A model generated the notes under the pieces. The model searched no databases. It saw nothing but the letters and a program-made list of their open reading frames with translations, and had not been told where the DNA came from. Shown here piece by piece: positions 7,216-15,381 of a stretch of 36,009 nucleotides of DNA. This DNA comes from Prevotella sp. (lineage in GTDB: Bacteria; Bacteroidota; Bacteroidia; Bacteroidales; Bacteroidaceae). Each line of letters opens with the position of its first letter. Position 1 is the first letter of the stretch. The stretch covers positions 1 to 36,009 of the forward strand of contig JAFTGB010000007.1 in assembly GCA_017458125.1 (NCBI GenBank), in the 5' to 3' direction. Position numbers and translations under genes: made by a program.

Positions 7216-8460
7216 ATGCACTGGATGAAGCTGATACGAATATGGAGCGTTGCGGCATGTTTGCTTGTCGTGACATCCGTTGCGGCCCAGAACCTGGTAA
7301 CAGAGGCGACGGAGACGGTCAGGTTCTCAAAGAGGGACTTTGCAGACACCATCAAGATTAAGGTGATGGACGGGGCGGTCGTCGTGCCCGTCGAGATAGA
7401 AGGACGAACGTGGAACCTGCTGTTCGACACCGGCTCGCCGCTCGGACTATGGGTCGGACAAGAGGACTGGATGAGACGGATGACGACGGACAGCCTGACA
7501 ATCGGAGACATCAACCAGGAGTTTCGCAAGCAAACTATCTACCAGATTCCGACGATGCGGATGGGCAGTATCCTGATAGAGAACTATCCGACGATTGTGG
7601 AAAGCGCCGTGGGAATGGTGTCTTGCAACAGGTTTGACGGTGTTCTGGGGTTCAATCTCGTTGGCAAAGGACTCTCGTTCAAGTTGGACACGAAGGACAG
7701 CCTGCTCATCGTCACCGACCGGAAGAAGTTCTTTGCTGCTGAGGAGAAGGGACTTCCGACGGCCAAATTCAGAATGAAGCGGGCCCCAGCTTTCCGTCCG
7801 TTGATTTACGTCGATACGCCCATCGGATGGGTGGAAACGGTGTTTGACACGGGGGCGCTGAACACGTGGCTCGCTCTGCCACAGGAGCAGTTGGACCATT
7901 GGCTCGCGAAATCGCCCAAGAAACAGAAGATTCTTGACGACCTGACGATACAGACGGACACGACCATCAATTCGAGCGTGGGATTATATGGTCTATCTGC
8001 CGAAACCATCGTCGGGCGGTTCCTCCACCTCCCCCAGATTCGGATAGACGAACTGCCCGTCAACGACCTCTACATCACCACCGCCCATAGGACTTCGAGA
8101 GTCGGGAGCGCCGTGCTGAAGCATGCCTCACTGATTATTGATGCGCCTCGGAAGCAGTTCATGTTTGTGCCTCATGACCAGCAGGACATCACGGTGGGCA
8201 ACAGCGAGGCCGGTAGCGTCACGTTCATTTCCACAGAGGCTGGCAACACGCTCGGAGTGCTCAAAGCCGTCGTCCGCAAAGGCTCTGCCGCCTATCAGAA
8301 AGGCGTTCGCACGGGCGACTTTCTGATAGAAGTGAACGGCATGCCCATCACGGATGTCTGCACTTACATGTTGATGGATAGATACGACGAGGAAGCCCTA
8401 TTCAAGTTCCGCAGCCCCGACGGAACCGAGAAGTCTGTCAGATTTAAAAGAACGCATTGA
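7216..8460 (+). CDS. Exported retropepsin-like aspartyl protease with C-terminal PDZ domain
   Basis: 414 residues with an N-terminal signal peptide (IWSVAACLLVVTSVAAQ). Two D-T-G active-site motifs are present in one chain: LLFDTGSP (Asp71) and TVFDTGALN (Asp211), each followed by a retropepsin-like lobe. A PDZ domain fills roughly residues 330-414 (LGVLKAVVRKGSAAYQKGVRTGDFLIEVNGMPITD). Such two-lobed aspartyl protease plus PDZ proteins are common in Bacteroidetes and are expected to act in the periplasm; substrates are unknown. It follows the regulatory-domain protein by 4 nt and precedes the YgjP-like peptidase by 3 nt. Confidence 0.88.
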   Translation: MHWMKLIRIWSVAACLLVVTSVAAQNLVTEATETVRFSKRDFADTIKIKVMDGAVVVPVEIEGRTWNLLFDTGSPLGLWVGQEDWMRRMTTDSLTIGDINQEFRKQTIYQIPTMRMGSILIENYPTIVESAVGMVSCNRFDGVLGFNLVGKGLSFKLDTKDSLLIVTDRKKFFAAEEKGLPTAKFRMKRAPAFRPLIYVDTPIGWVETVFDTGALNTWLALPQEQLDHWLAKSPKKQKILDDLTIQTDTTINSSVGLYGLSAETIVGRFLHLPQIRIDELPVNDLYITTAHRTSRVGSAVLKHASLIIDAPRKQFMFVPHDQQDITVGNSEAGSVTFISTEAGNTLGVLKAVVRKGSAAYQKGVRTGDFLIEVNGMPITDVCTYMLMDRYDEEALFKFRSPDGTEKSVRFKRTH

Positions 8461-8463
8461 ATC

Positions 8464-9105
8464 ATGGCGATACAAGTGACAGAGCAGCAAGAGCAGAGCC
8501 AAACAAGTTTGAGCTCTGCCGAGTCGCGAAGGAACTCGAACATAGTTCAAGTGACATACAGGCGGACGCGACGGCTGTCGATGCGCATCGTGAAGAACGG
8601 CGATGTGCATGTGTCGGCACCCATCGGTATGCCTAAGGACGAGGTGATGAAGTTTATTGATGAGCACCGCGACTGGATAGCCGAGGCGCGGAAGAAAACG
8701 CAGGAGCACCAGGCGAAGCGTGCAGCCTTCTTCAATCAACTGCCCTTGCAGACGCGCGCCCAAGCCGACGAAGCCCTCCAACGACTGAAAGCCCTGATAG
8801 AACCGATGCTGGAACGCCACGCCAGGGAGATGCACGTCGCTCCCTCGCGCATCTACTACAAAGCCATGATTTCCCGCTGGGGCGTCTGCAACGTCAAGGA
8901 CAAGTCCATCTGCTTCTCCGCCTACCTCCTACTCCTGCCCGACTGGTGCGCCGAGCACGTCGTCGTCCACGAACTCTGCCACCTGTTAGAGCCCAGTCAC
9001 AACGCTCGCTTCCATGCCCTCATGGATCGCTACTTCCCCCGCTGGAGAGAGGCACGCAAAGAGACTCACCGCATCTGCAGGATGGAAGGAGATGAGGAGG
9101 AATGA
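8464..9105 (+). CDS. YgjP-like (DUF45) zinc metallopeptidase
   Basis: 213 residues, soluble. The zinc site is VVHELCHLLEPSH at residues 167-179 (HExxH plus a downstream His), preceded by the family's SRWGVCN...ICFSAYLLLLPDW block. N-terminal VTYRRTRRLSMRI is the usual start of the YgjP fold. Between the first six residues and this block is a 25-codon insertion (8473-8547) carrying palindromes and flanked by a 9-bp direct repeat, so the ancestral start likely read MAIQVTYRRTRR. It is the third gene of the plus-strand group and converges on the SNF2 helicase at 9154. Confidence 0.88.
   Translation: MAIQVTEQQEQSQTSLSSAESRRNSNIVQVTYRRTRRLSMRIVKNGDVHVSAPIGMPKDEVMKFIDEHRDWIAEARKKTQEHQAKRAAFFNQLPLQTRAQADEALQRLKALIEPMLERHAREMHVAPSRIYYKAMISRWGVCNVKDKSICFSAYLLLLPDWCAEHVVVHELCHLLEPSHNARFHALMDRYFPRWREARKETHRICRMEGDEEE
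8473..8556 (+). repeat. In-frame palindromic insertion with 9-bp direct repeats (copy E3)
   Basis: CAAGTGACA occurs at 8473-8481 and again at 8548-8556, 75 bp (25 codons) apart. Between them lies a hairpin (GCAGAGCCAAAC-AA-GTTTGAGCTCTGC, one bulge) and then CGAG-(11 nt)-CTCG ending in GTTCAAG. That order matches E1 and E2: hairpin, then (C)TGCCGAG...CTCGA, then a G-T-Y-AAG end. Both direct-repeat copies encode QVT, so removing one unit restores an uninterrupted reading frame. Confidence 0.65.
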
Positions 9106-9153
9106 TAAGCTTTGGAGGTAATCTCTATCCTTATAAAATCATTCTTCATCTTT

Positions 9154-12100
9154 TTACCCGAACAATTCCCGCAGTTCCTTGTTGCTCAGTTTGCCTATCC
9201 AACTCTCGCCAGTAGCAACGGTGAGGTTGGCAAGGTGGCGCTTGTCCTGAATCATCTGGTTGATGCGCTCCTCAAAGGTGTTTTGTGTGATGAAGCGGTG
9301 GACGAGGACGTTCTGGTGCTGACCGATGCGATAGGCACGGTCGGTGGCCTGTGCTTCAACAGCGGGGTTCCACCAAAGGTCGTAGTGGATGACGTGGCTG
9401 GCAGCGGTGAGGTTGAGTCCCGTGCCTGCGGCTTTCAGCGAGAGGAGGAAGATGCGGTCGGTGCGGGGGTTGTTCTGGAAACGGTCCACCATCTCCTGTC
9501 GTTGTTTGATGCTACAGCCGCCGTGCAGGAAGAGGGGGCGTTCGCCCAAACGATGTTCTATCATCTGCGAGAGCATATCGCCCATCTCGCGGAACTGTGT
9601 AAAGACGAGCACCTTCTGTCCACTCTCGACGATGCTCTCCAAGAGCGAGAGTAGCATCTCGGTCTTGCCGGATAACTCAGGATTGAAGTTGCCGTTCTTC
9701 AGAAAAAGAGCCGGGTGGTTGCAAATTTGCTTGAGGGCGAGAATCATTTGGAGGACGAGTCCCTGACGTTTGAAGAGCGACTGCTGGTCGGTGGCTTCGA
9801 TTTCCTCAATTGCCTGCATGGCATTTTGCAGCGTCTCGTGGTAAAGGGCGGTCTGACTTTCGGTAAGCAGGGCCAACTCGTTCTGCTCAATCTTGTCGGG
9901 CAAATCATTGATGATGGTCTTGTCGGTCTTCAGACGGCGCATGAGGAAGGGGGCGGTGATGCGACGGAAACGCTCAGCCACATGCTCGTCGCCCTGTCGC
10001 TGAATGGGGTTGGAAAAGTCTTCCTTGAAACTCTTGGCCGTACCAAGGTAACCGCAGTTGCAGAAGTCCATGATGCTCCAGAATTCGGACAGGCGGTTCT
10101 CTACGGGCGTGCCACTCATGGCGATGTGGGTGTCGGCAGGAATGCTGCGGACGGCTTTGCTCTGGGCGGTATCGGCATTCTTGATGTTCTGCGCCTCATC
10201 GATGATAGCAACGCGCCAAGGGAGTTTTTTCAGTTTGGTGATGTCAGAACGGAGCACGCCGTAGGTAGTGAGGAGGATGTCGGGACGCGCGGCGGAAGAG
10301 TCGCTGGGCGCGGTGGCTGTGGTGAAGTGCTTCAGCGAACGCTGCGGACCATGATAGGTGAAGACAGTGAGACTGGGGGCAAAGCGTTGCAGTTCTGCCT
10401 GCCAGTTGGTAATGAGGCCTGTGGGCACAACAATGAGCGCCCGCTTATCGGCAAGTTGGCCGTCGTCCTTGATGCGTTGCAAGAGGGTGATAACCTGTAG
10501 CGTCTTACCGAGACCCATATCGTCGGCAATGATGCTGCCAAAGCCAATGCGCATGTTGCGGTACATCCACGAATAGCCCCGTTCCTGATAGGGACGAAGC
10601 GTTGCGTGGATGTCAACTGGTACGGGTATCTCTGCCTGTGCAGTCAGTTCGCGAATCAATTGTCGCACCTCGTCGGATAGTTCCACACGTGCCCTACCAT
10701 AACTCTCGGTCAGAGCAGCTTGCAGCATTTCTGTAGGCAACATGGGACGCGCACCCTCAAACGCCTTAGTCAGTTTGGCAATGTCGGCCTCGCTGACGTA
10801 GATGTACTGCTGCTTAAAGCGGATGAGTCCCAAGGCACGGCGAGTCAGTTTCTCGAATTCAGCAGGCGTTACGAGTTTGTCGCCAAGCGCCACCTGCCAG
10901 TCAAACTGTAGCATCTGGTCGAGTCGAAGGTAGGTTTTCCCGTCGGTCTGCTTCTTTGAAATCTTCATGCTGACACGCGGACGTATCAACTCTTGCAAGG
11001 ACTTGGGCAGCATCACTTTCACACCAAGCAGTCGAATGGCAGGAATGGCCTCGAAGAGGAACGGCACGAACTCGCCAGATGTGAACATCACGGGCGTTGA
11101 ACCGCTGCGGTTGATGTATTGCTCCAGCCCACGGATGAGCGATGAGAGCAGCGAGAGTTCCTTTAGAATAGCGAAGCGTTGGCTCTTGAAAGCCTTGTCA
11201 GTGAGGATGTCTTTCAGCAGTATGGCCTCACCGCCGCGGTCAATAGCCACATCGAGTGCAAACCCTCCTAAACCGTCCTCTGCAATGAGCAGCGACGGAC
11301 GGTACTGCCGCTGCGACAGGAAGAAGCGGTCGAGCCAGGAACGGATGCTGCCAGGAATAGCCGTCTCGCCAACGCCACTGAATCTGTCACCCTGACCTTT
11401 GAAGAACAGCGACTTGAAACGGTCGCTGCCAGCAGAGGCTGAGAGGGCGGGAATCAGACGGTCGAGCAAATAAGATACGATGCACTCCGTCTGGTTTTTC
11501 AGCGCAATGGGCAGTTTGCGGTCTGGCAGACGGGCCGTCATCAACGTTTGGGGCAAAATACCATCAAGAGCCGTCATCACCTGTACCACCTCATGGTCTA
11601 TAGTTGCCGGTAGCCAGCGCATGGCAAAGGCACCTGACTTCAGCCGGACAATCTGAGGCACTATGGCGCCGTTGGCCAGCAGATGCAGCGCACACAGCAG
11701 AGCCTGGTGCATTGCCGCCACTGTCGGGTGATAGTCAGCCAGATAGTCGTCGGGCAGACGGTACAGAGCCGTCAACAGTTCGTCGCCTAATGGTCGTGGA
11801 CGGGAGTCTGGCGTACCCTGGAACACATATCCAGGTATGACTACCATGTCAGCATCCATGCTAAAACAAAGCTCATCGTCGCGGTGAAGGTCACATCGTG
11901 GGAAACTTGTCGGAGGCAATTGCAAGTCCGTTTTTCCATCGAGAATCCTGCGGGCATTCTTCGCCATGCGCACCATCTCGGTCTGATATGATTTCTGGAA
12001 GTCGCCGTTCGGACAGAAGACGGGTTCTTTTGGCAGAATATTGGCCAGCGGCTCCGCTATGTCGTGCAACCTCGAGAAATCTATGCGGTGGAACTCCGGC

Positions 12101-12699
12101 AGCGTGTGGTCAATCTCTTTCGGCATACGCTTCACAAATAGCGATGCCATTTCAGGTACGTCCATCACTTCCTGTTTTTCGATGCCCACACCACGTTTCT
12201 TCAGTTCCTCCAACAAATCGACTCCATGCATCGAGAACACCAGGAACGGGTCGTTGTCTATCTCGCGGCTCATCATGTAGATGACCGCTGCCAGATGCTT
12301 GCACGGCACAGCCCAGTCGGGACAGGAGCACGACATATCAAGGTCGTTCCAACGTTGTGGGAAGACCAGTAATCCCAGATGCTTGCAAATTTGCAGGATT
12401 TCCGGATCCAACTCGCGGTTGAGCAACTTTGAGATGAGTGCCGATTGATGCATCAACTTCTCCATCAGCCGGTCTATCCCTGTCTGCGAGAAGGCAGGTA
12501 CTTTGATGGTCACTCTGTAGGGAGTTGGACGACTTCCGCTCACTTTCGCGAATATAATGTTACCCTTCACTTCGATACTCCTCACCGCGCCCTTTCTGGC
12601 GTATGCCGAACCACGCGGAATGCGGTTTGCGTAGTCAATGTGGGTCAGGGCCTTCAGCCATTCACCGCCCCACCATGTCTTTCCAAATGTCTGTGCCAT
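9154..12699 (-). CDS. SWIM-zinc-finger SNF2-family helicase (large)
   Basis: 1181 residues. A SWIM zinc finger lies near residues 120-140 (CSCPDWAVPCKHLAAV). About 500 residues of family-specific middle region follow. The SNF2/SF2 helicase core begins near 690: RPYQERGYSWMY, motif I DDMGLGKTLQ (~728), motif II DEAQNIKN (~836), motif III AMSGTPVENRL, then the second RecA lobe with VFTQFREMGD, LSLKAAGTGLNLTAA and QATDRAYRIGQ. These proteins are ATP-driven DNA translocases of the HepA/RapA-related group; the bacterial SWIM-SNF2 type has no firm function. It is preceded by a 341-residue gene 32 nt upstream and converges on the metallopeptidase gene. Confidence 0.93.
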   Translation of the reverse strand: MAQTFGKTWWGGEWLKALTHIDYANRIPRGSAYARKGAVRSIEVKGNIIFAKVSGSRPTPYRVTIKVPAFSQTGIDRLMEKLMHQSALISKLLNRELDPEILQICKHLGLLVFPQRWNDLDMSCSCPDWAVPCKHLAAVIYMMSREIDNDPFLVFSMHGVDLLEELKKRGVGIEKQEVMDVPEMASLFVKRMPKEIDHTLPEFHRIDFSRLHDIAEPLANILPKEPVFCPNGDFQKSYQTEMVRMAKNARRILDGKTDLQLPPTSFPRCDLHRDDELCFSMDADMVVIPGYVFQGTPDSRPRPLGDELLTALYRLPDDYLADYHPTVAAMHQALLCALHLLANGAIVPQIVRLKSGAFAMRWLPATIDHEVVQVMTALDGILPQTLMTARLPDRKLPIALKNQTECIVSYLLDRLIPALSASAGSDRFKSLFFKGQGDRFSGVGETAIPGSIRSWLDRFFLSQRQYRPSLLIAEDGLGGFALDVAIDRGGEAILLKDILTDKAFKSQRFAILKELSLLSSLIRGLEQYINRSGSTPVMFTSGEFVPFLFEAIPAIRLLGVKVMLPKSLQELIRPRVSMKISKKQTDGKTYLRLDQMLQFDWQVALGDKLVTPAEFEKLTRRALGLIRFKQQYIYVSEADIAKLTKAFEGARPMLPTEMLQAALTESYGRARVELSDEVRQLIRELTAQAEIPVPVDIHATLRPYQERGYSWMYRNMRIGFGSIIADDMGLGKTLQVITLLQRIKDDGQLADKRALIVVPTGLITNWQAELQRFAPSLTVFTYHGPQRSLKHFTTATAPSDSSAARPDILLTTYGVLRSDITKLKKLPWRVAIIDEAQNIKNADTAQSKAVRSIPADTHIAMSGTPVENRLSEFWSIMDFCNCGYLGTAKSFKEDFSNPIQRQGDEHVAERFRRITAPFLMRRLKTDKTIINDLPDKIEQNELALLTESQTALYHETLQNAMQAIEEIEATDQQSLFKRQGLVLQMILALKQICNHPALFLKNGNFNPELSGKTEMLLSLLESIVESGQKVLVFTQFREMGDMLSQMIEHRLGERPLFLHGGCSIKQRQEMVDRFQNNPRTDRIFLLSLKAAGTGLNLTAASHVIHYDLWWNPAVEAQATDRAYRIGQHQNVLVHRFITQNTFEERINQMIQDKRHLANLTVATGESWIGKLSNKELRELFG

Positions 12700-12731
12700 A
12701 ATATCAGGTCCTAACTTACGTTCATAAGAGT

Positions 12732-13757
12732 TTAGTTATACTCCATCTTCTCCCGCAGTTTCGAGAGGTCGTCAGCGCTATAACCACTGAAGCGCCATTG
12801 CGGAGCATGGTTCAGGTAATCCACAAGAATTGGCATCACCTGCATGACTCGCTGATCTTTCTTCAACAGATGCTGGATAACTTCTGCCGGACCGTCCATG
12901 TTTTGCAGCAGTTGCCAGACGGAGAACTCCATCAGTATGGCTTCTTGCTCAGTCATGTCAAGGTTGGTTTGGAAAGCATTTATCAGTTTGTCGTCGAAGG
13001 CATTGGGCAATGTCGGTGTTGGCATACCACCAGCCTCTTTCACTTCGTCCTTGTCGAAAGGTTTCAACTGCTTGATCTCCGGATGTTCATCACGTTCTAT
13101 GAGCACACTGTCAATGGTGAAGATAAAGGGCGATGCATACATCGTCTCCTCGTATTCTTCATAGTCGTAACAGCACAACTGGAGTGCTGCCGACTGTAGA
13201 TAGATGTATTCAAACACACCGCTGCCGTCATCCTCCAACTCGAGGAGTTCTTTCAGCATGGTCTTCAACTGCGTCTCCGTACAGCATCCATAGATATTCA
13301 GCATACCCAGTAGCAGACTCTCGACATAGAAACGAAACTTATTCTCGAAGTCATTTTTCGCCTGTTCCAAGTGAGGGCGGATGGCTTCCCGTAGGTCATC
13401 GGTCATCGTATAATAGTCCTTGCGCTCTTCAAGATTACTGCTACAGTCTATCAGTCCAAGCATCACACAGGGAGGCACGGCACCGTTCATAAAATAGACG
13501 GCACTCATTCCCGGACCGGCATCTACCAGTTGCTGCATGAGTACAAGGTCTTCCACTGACATGCGGTTGAGCACTTGAACAGGGTTCTGCAGTATCTGTT
13601 TGGCCAGATATTGTTTCATCTGGTAGGGCTTCATCCTGTCCATCTCGCCATTATCATTGAATCCGAGCACTTCTGCGTTCAACAACAAATCTTCCACAAC
13701 GGTGTCTTGCATCAGTTCCACCAATGTCTGCGGTTCCTTTTTCTTCATCTTTACCAT
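12732..13757 (-). CDS. Conserved hypothetical partner of the SNF2 helicase
   Basis: 341 residues, acidic and helical, with no signal peptide or membrane segment. I recognise no domain. Notable stretches are TLVELMQDTVVEDLLLNAEVLGF near the start and LLKKDQRVMQVMPILVDYLNHAPQWRFSGYSADDLSKLREKM at the end. It sits directly upstream of the SWIM-SNF2 gene (32-nt gap) behind its own promoter (13779-13787), so the pair is probably one operon and may act together on DNA. Start at 13757; Met4 is an alternative. Confidence 0.8.
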   Translation of the reverse strand: MVKMKKKEPQTLVELMQDTVVEDLLLNAEVLGFNDNGEMDRMKPYQMKQYLAKQILQNPVQVLNRMSVEDLVLMQQLVDAGPGMSAVYFMNGAVPPCVMLGLIDCSSNLEERKDYYTMTDDLREAIRPHLEQAKNDFENKFRFYVESLLLGMLNIYGCCTETQLKTMLKELLELEDDGSGVFEYIYLQSAALQLCCYDYEEYEETMYASPFIFTIDSVLIERDEHPEIKQLKPFDKDEVKEAGGMPTPTLPNAFDDKLINAFQTNLDMTEQEAILMEFSVWQLLQNMDGPAEVIQHLLKKDQRVMQVMPILVDYLNHAPQWRFSGYSADDLSKLREKMEYN

Positions 13758-13778
13758 AGTTATTTGTCTTTTAGGCTG

Positions 13779-13787
13779 ACAAAGTTA
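13779..13787 (-). promoter_or_regulatory. -7 promoter box for the hypothetical-SNF2 operon
   Basis: Minus-strand TAACTTTGT fits the Bacteroidetes -7 box and lies 21 nt upstream of the start at 13757. Confidence 0.6.
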
Positions 13788-13813
13788 GTCATTTATTTGG
13801 AAAAAGCGTCAAA

Positions 13814-14824
13814 ATGAAGAAAAAAACATCATTTTTACATGTAATATTTCTGCTTTTCTCATACTATAAGGCTAACTTCGTGCTGGGCTCGCATGCCAAT
13901 GACCATTGGTCTGTGCATTGTCATACTAATGGTTCACCCAGATGGATTCTTCCTATCGACAGGAATACTGAATACGGAGAGATAACGGAGAGTGATGCTC
14001 GTTTCATTCCTATATATGCTGTGGTGAAGTTGACCGATGTAGAGCCTTGTCCGCATCAGTCTCATAGTGAGGATGTATTCTTCTCACAAATGTCTTCTGC
14101 CGGTATGATTCATCCATCAAGCGAAGTGCTCAGGTCGTTCGAGGACAAAACGCATCACGAAATATTCTATAGCACAGACTTGCGCTTTTCTCCTGAAGTC
14201 TATGCACAAGGCGACTACTCGCTGATGTTAATTCATCCTGACGGGTTTAAGTTCGTCGAAGACCCTACGAAGAATCGGGCCAAATATCGTATGACGTTCT
14301 CATATAACGGAGTAACGTACGATTTCTCCGTCACCGATCCGACGTTCTACGATCTCGTTGCTCAACATCCCGATGCTATCAATACATTGAATGATTTGTA
14401 TCTCACACTTTCCATCGGGTTGGAATATGAAGGTCGCCACCATAAACTTATCGCAGGCATCATCATTCCTTCGGGAAGTCATTATGTAGCAGACTCTCAT
14501 GCCATCATTCACGAAGGTGACTTTCGACAAATTTCATCACGTCCATTTACAAGAGCAGAAATGAAAGCCTGCAAACGTGCATTTATCGTTCCAAGTCAGG
14601 AAGGATTGTCGGTTTGTATTAGGAAGAAATCTGGAGCAGAAGAATTCATTCTGTTGAATTCAGGATGTGAGGCTAAGCCTTGGCAAGCGGTAAACCTGAA
14701 GAAATCCGTTCTGGTAGTTTACCAAGATTCTATGGGTAGAGAGAAGAGGCGACTCAGATTAACAAAGCCAAATCGATCATTATTCTTCAAATGGCTACGG
14801 ATACTTATAAAACAGGAATTTTAA
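13814..14824 (+). CDS. Dual-OB-domain-like protein
   Basis: 336 residues. From residue ~20 the pattern FVLGSHANDHWSVHC...RWILPIDR...GEIT, then IYAVVKLTDVEPCPHQSHSEDVF, then DYSLMLIHPDGFKFVED...KYRMTFSYNGVTYDFSVTDP, resembles the dual OB-fold (DuOB) family linked to prokaryotic conflict systems. The resemblance is read by eye and the first OB half is divergent (no GGRCIAG-like motif). The last ~100 residues look like an added basic domain ending KWLRILIKQEF. The first 19 residues may not be translated, as a GTG start is possible at codon 23. It lies between the SNF2 operon (divergent) and cassette 1. Confidence 0.55.
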   Translation: MKKKTSFLHVIFLLFSYYKANFVLGSHANDHWSVHCHTNGSPRWILPIDRNTEYGEITESDARFIPIYAVVKLTDVEPCPHQSHSEDVFFSQMSSAGMIHPSSEVLRSFEDKTHHEIFYSTDLRFSPEVYAQGDYSLMLIHPDGFKFVEDPTKNRAKYRMTFSYNGVTYDFSVTDPTFYDLVAQHPDAINTLNDLYLTLSIGLEYEGRHHKLIAGIIIPSGSHYVADSHAIIHEGDFRQISSRPFTRAEMKACKRAFIVPSQEGLSVCIRKKSGAEEFILLNSGCEAKPWQAVNLKKSVLVVYQDSMGREKRRLRLTKPNRSLFFKWLRILIKQEF

Positions 14825-14873
14825 CAGACTGGTGGCAATTTCAGAATTTCTAAATCTAATAAGATTGACAGTC

Positions 14874-14900
14874 ACCTCTATCATATAGTCTCAGCCTTCA
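14874..14900. repeat. 27-bp repeat at the left border of cassette 1 (copy a)
   Basis: This 27-bp stretch, beginning ACCTCTATCATATAG, matches 20515-20541 with two mismatches. At 20515 it covers the end and stop codon of a phosphoribosyltransferase remnant; here, read on the minus strand, it would encode MKAETI-stop. It ends exactly where the cassette 1 left block starts, so a phosphoribosyltransferase-like gene may have been cut by whatever brought the cassette. Confidence 0.6.
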
Positions 14901-14968
14901 TTACAACTTTTTTCTCCGTGTTTTTTAATATTTTTGTCTTTTTCTGCTGCGATTTCGGATAATTTGTG

Positions 14969-14977
14969 TAATTTTGC
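14969..14977 (+). promoter_or_regulatory. -7 promoter box of cassette 1
   Basis: TAATTTTGC fits the Bacteroidetes -7 box and is preserved identically at 25901-25909 in cassette 2. Transcription from here would give a leader of roughly 400 nt before the ATG at 15382. Confidence 0.65.
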
Positions 14978-14992
14978 CATCGCTTTACTCAC

Positions 14993-15195
14993 GCCGAGCC
15001 GACTTCGTAAGATGTCGGAGCGGCTATAGGGAGGGAGCACTACATTTTGAGAATGCGTCGCTGACGCTTTGTTTTTGGCAATTCGAAATTACCACAAAAG
15101 AATATAGGGTCAAGAACATAGCAGAGGTAGATGCTGCGGGTAGGTATATACCGTCCCGTTGGCGTGCCGAGGGCAAACTGTGCCCTCACGCACGC
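14993..15195 (+). ncRNA. Candidate structured leader RNA, copy 1
   Basis: The first hairpin (14993-15024) has a GTAA tetraloop; in copy 2 (25925-25956) it is GCAA, so the GNRA rule is kept while the base changes. The hairpin GCGTGC...GAGGGC / GCCCTC...GCACGC (15162-15195) becomes GGGGGC / GCCCTC in copy 2, an A-U to G-U change that keeps pairing. GGTATATA (from 15143) could pair with TATATACC near 15212-15220, and the following CCGTT with AACGG, a pseudoknot-like order. I cannot assign it to a named RNA family. Confidence 0.5.
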
Positions 15196-15381
15196 TTTTA
15201 CGGGCGTAAATTATATACCAACGGCGTGGGTATCACTCTGTCTCGTTTACTCCTATAGGCTGTGGTAGGCCTCGAATTGCGAACGAGCAGAAGCCAGATA
15301 CCCCGCTTTTCTTTTGTAGTCACCAATGTAAAAATTTAACCAGTCCGATTCGGGGTGTTTGGCGGACATACTTGCAATAGT

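Larger units (their letters stand above)
14900..15367 (+). repeat. Cassette 1 left block: promoter plus long structured leader
   Basis: This non-coding stretch matches 25832-26295 over its full length with scattered substitutions and small indels. It holds a -7 box (14969-14977) and then ~390 nt that would be transcribed ahead of the acyltransferase gene. Structured parts include a hairpin at 14993-15024 (GCCG-AG-CCGAC... closed by a GTAA loop), GCGTC-GCT-GACGC at 15055-15067, a long hairpin at 15162-15195, and distant complementary strings GGTATATA/TATATACC. The matching block ends at GTGTTTGGCGGAC, 14 nt before the gene. Open frames inside it are shifted between the two copies, so it is not a conserved gene. 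Confidence 0.85.

Noticed and set aside
9112-9654. Plus-strand open frame over the 3' end of the SNF2 gene
   Set aside because: Antisense to conserved helicase motifs; protein has no recognisable features.
14974-15258. Open reading frame through the cassette 1 leader (94 codons), and its shorter counterpart at 25906-26091
   Set aside because: Starts at TTG within the -7 box, and the frame is broken in copy 2 by a one-base change in a T-run followed by an early stop. Conservation is better explained by structure or DNA function.
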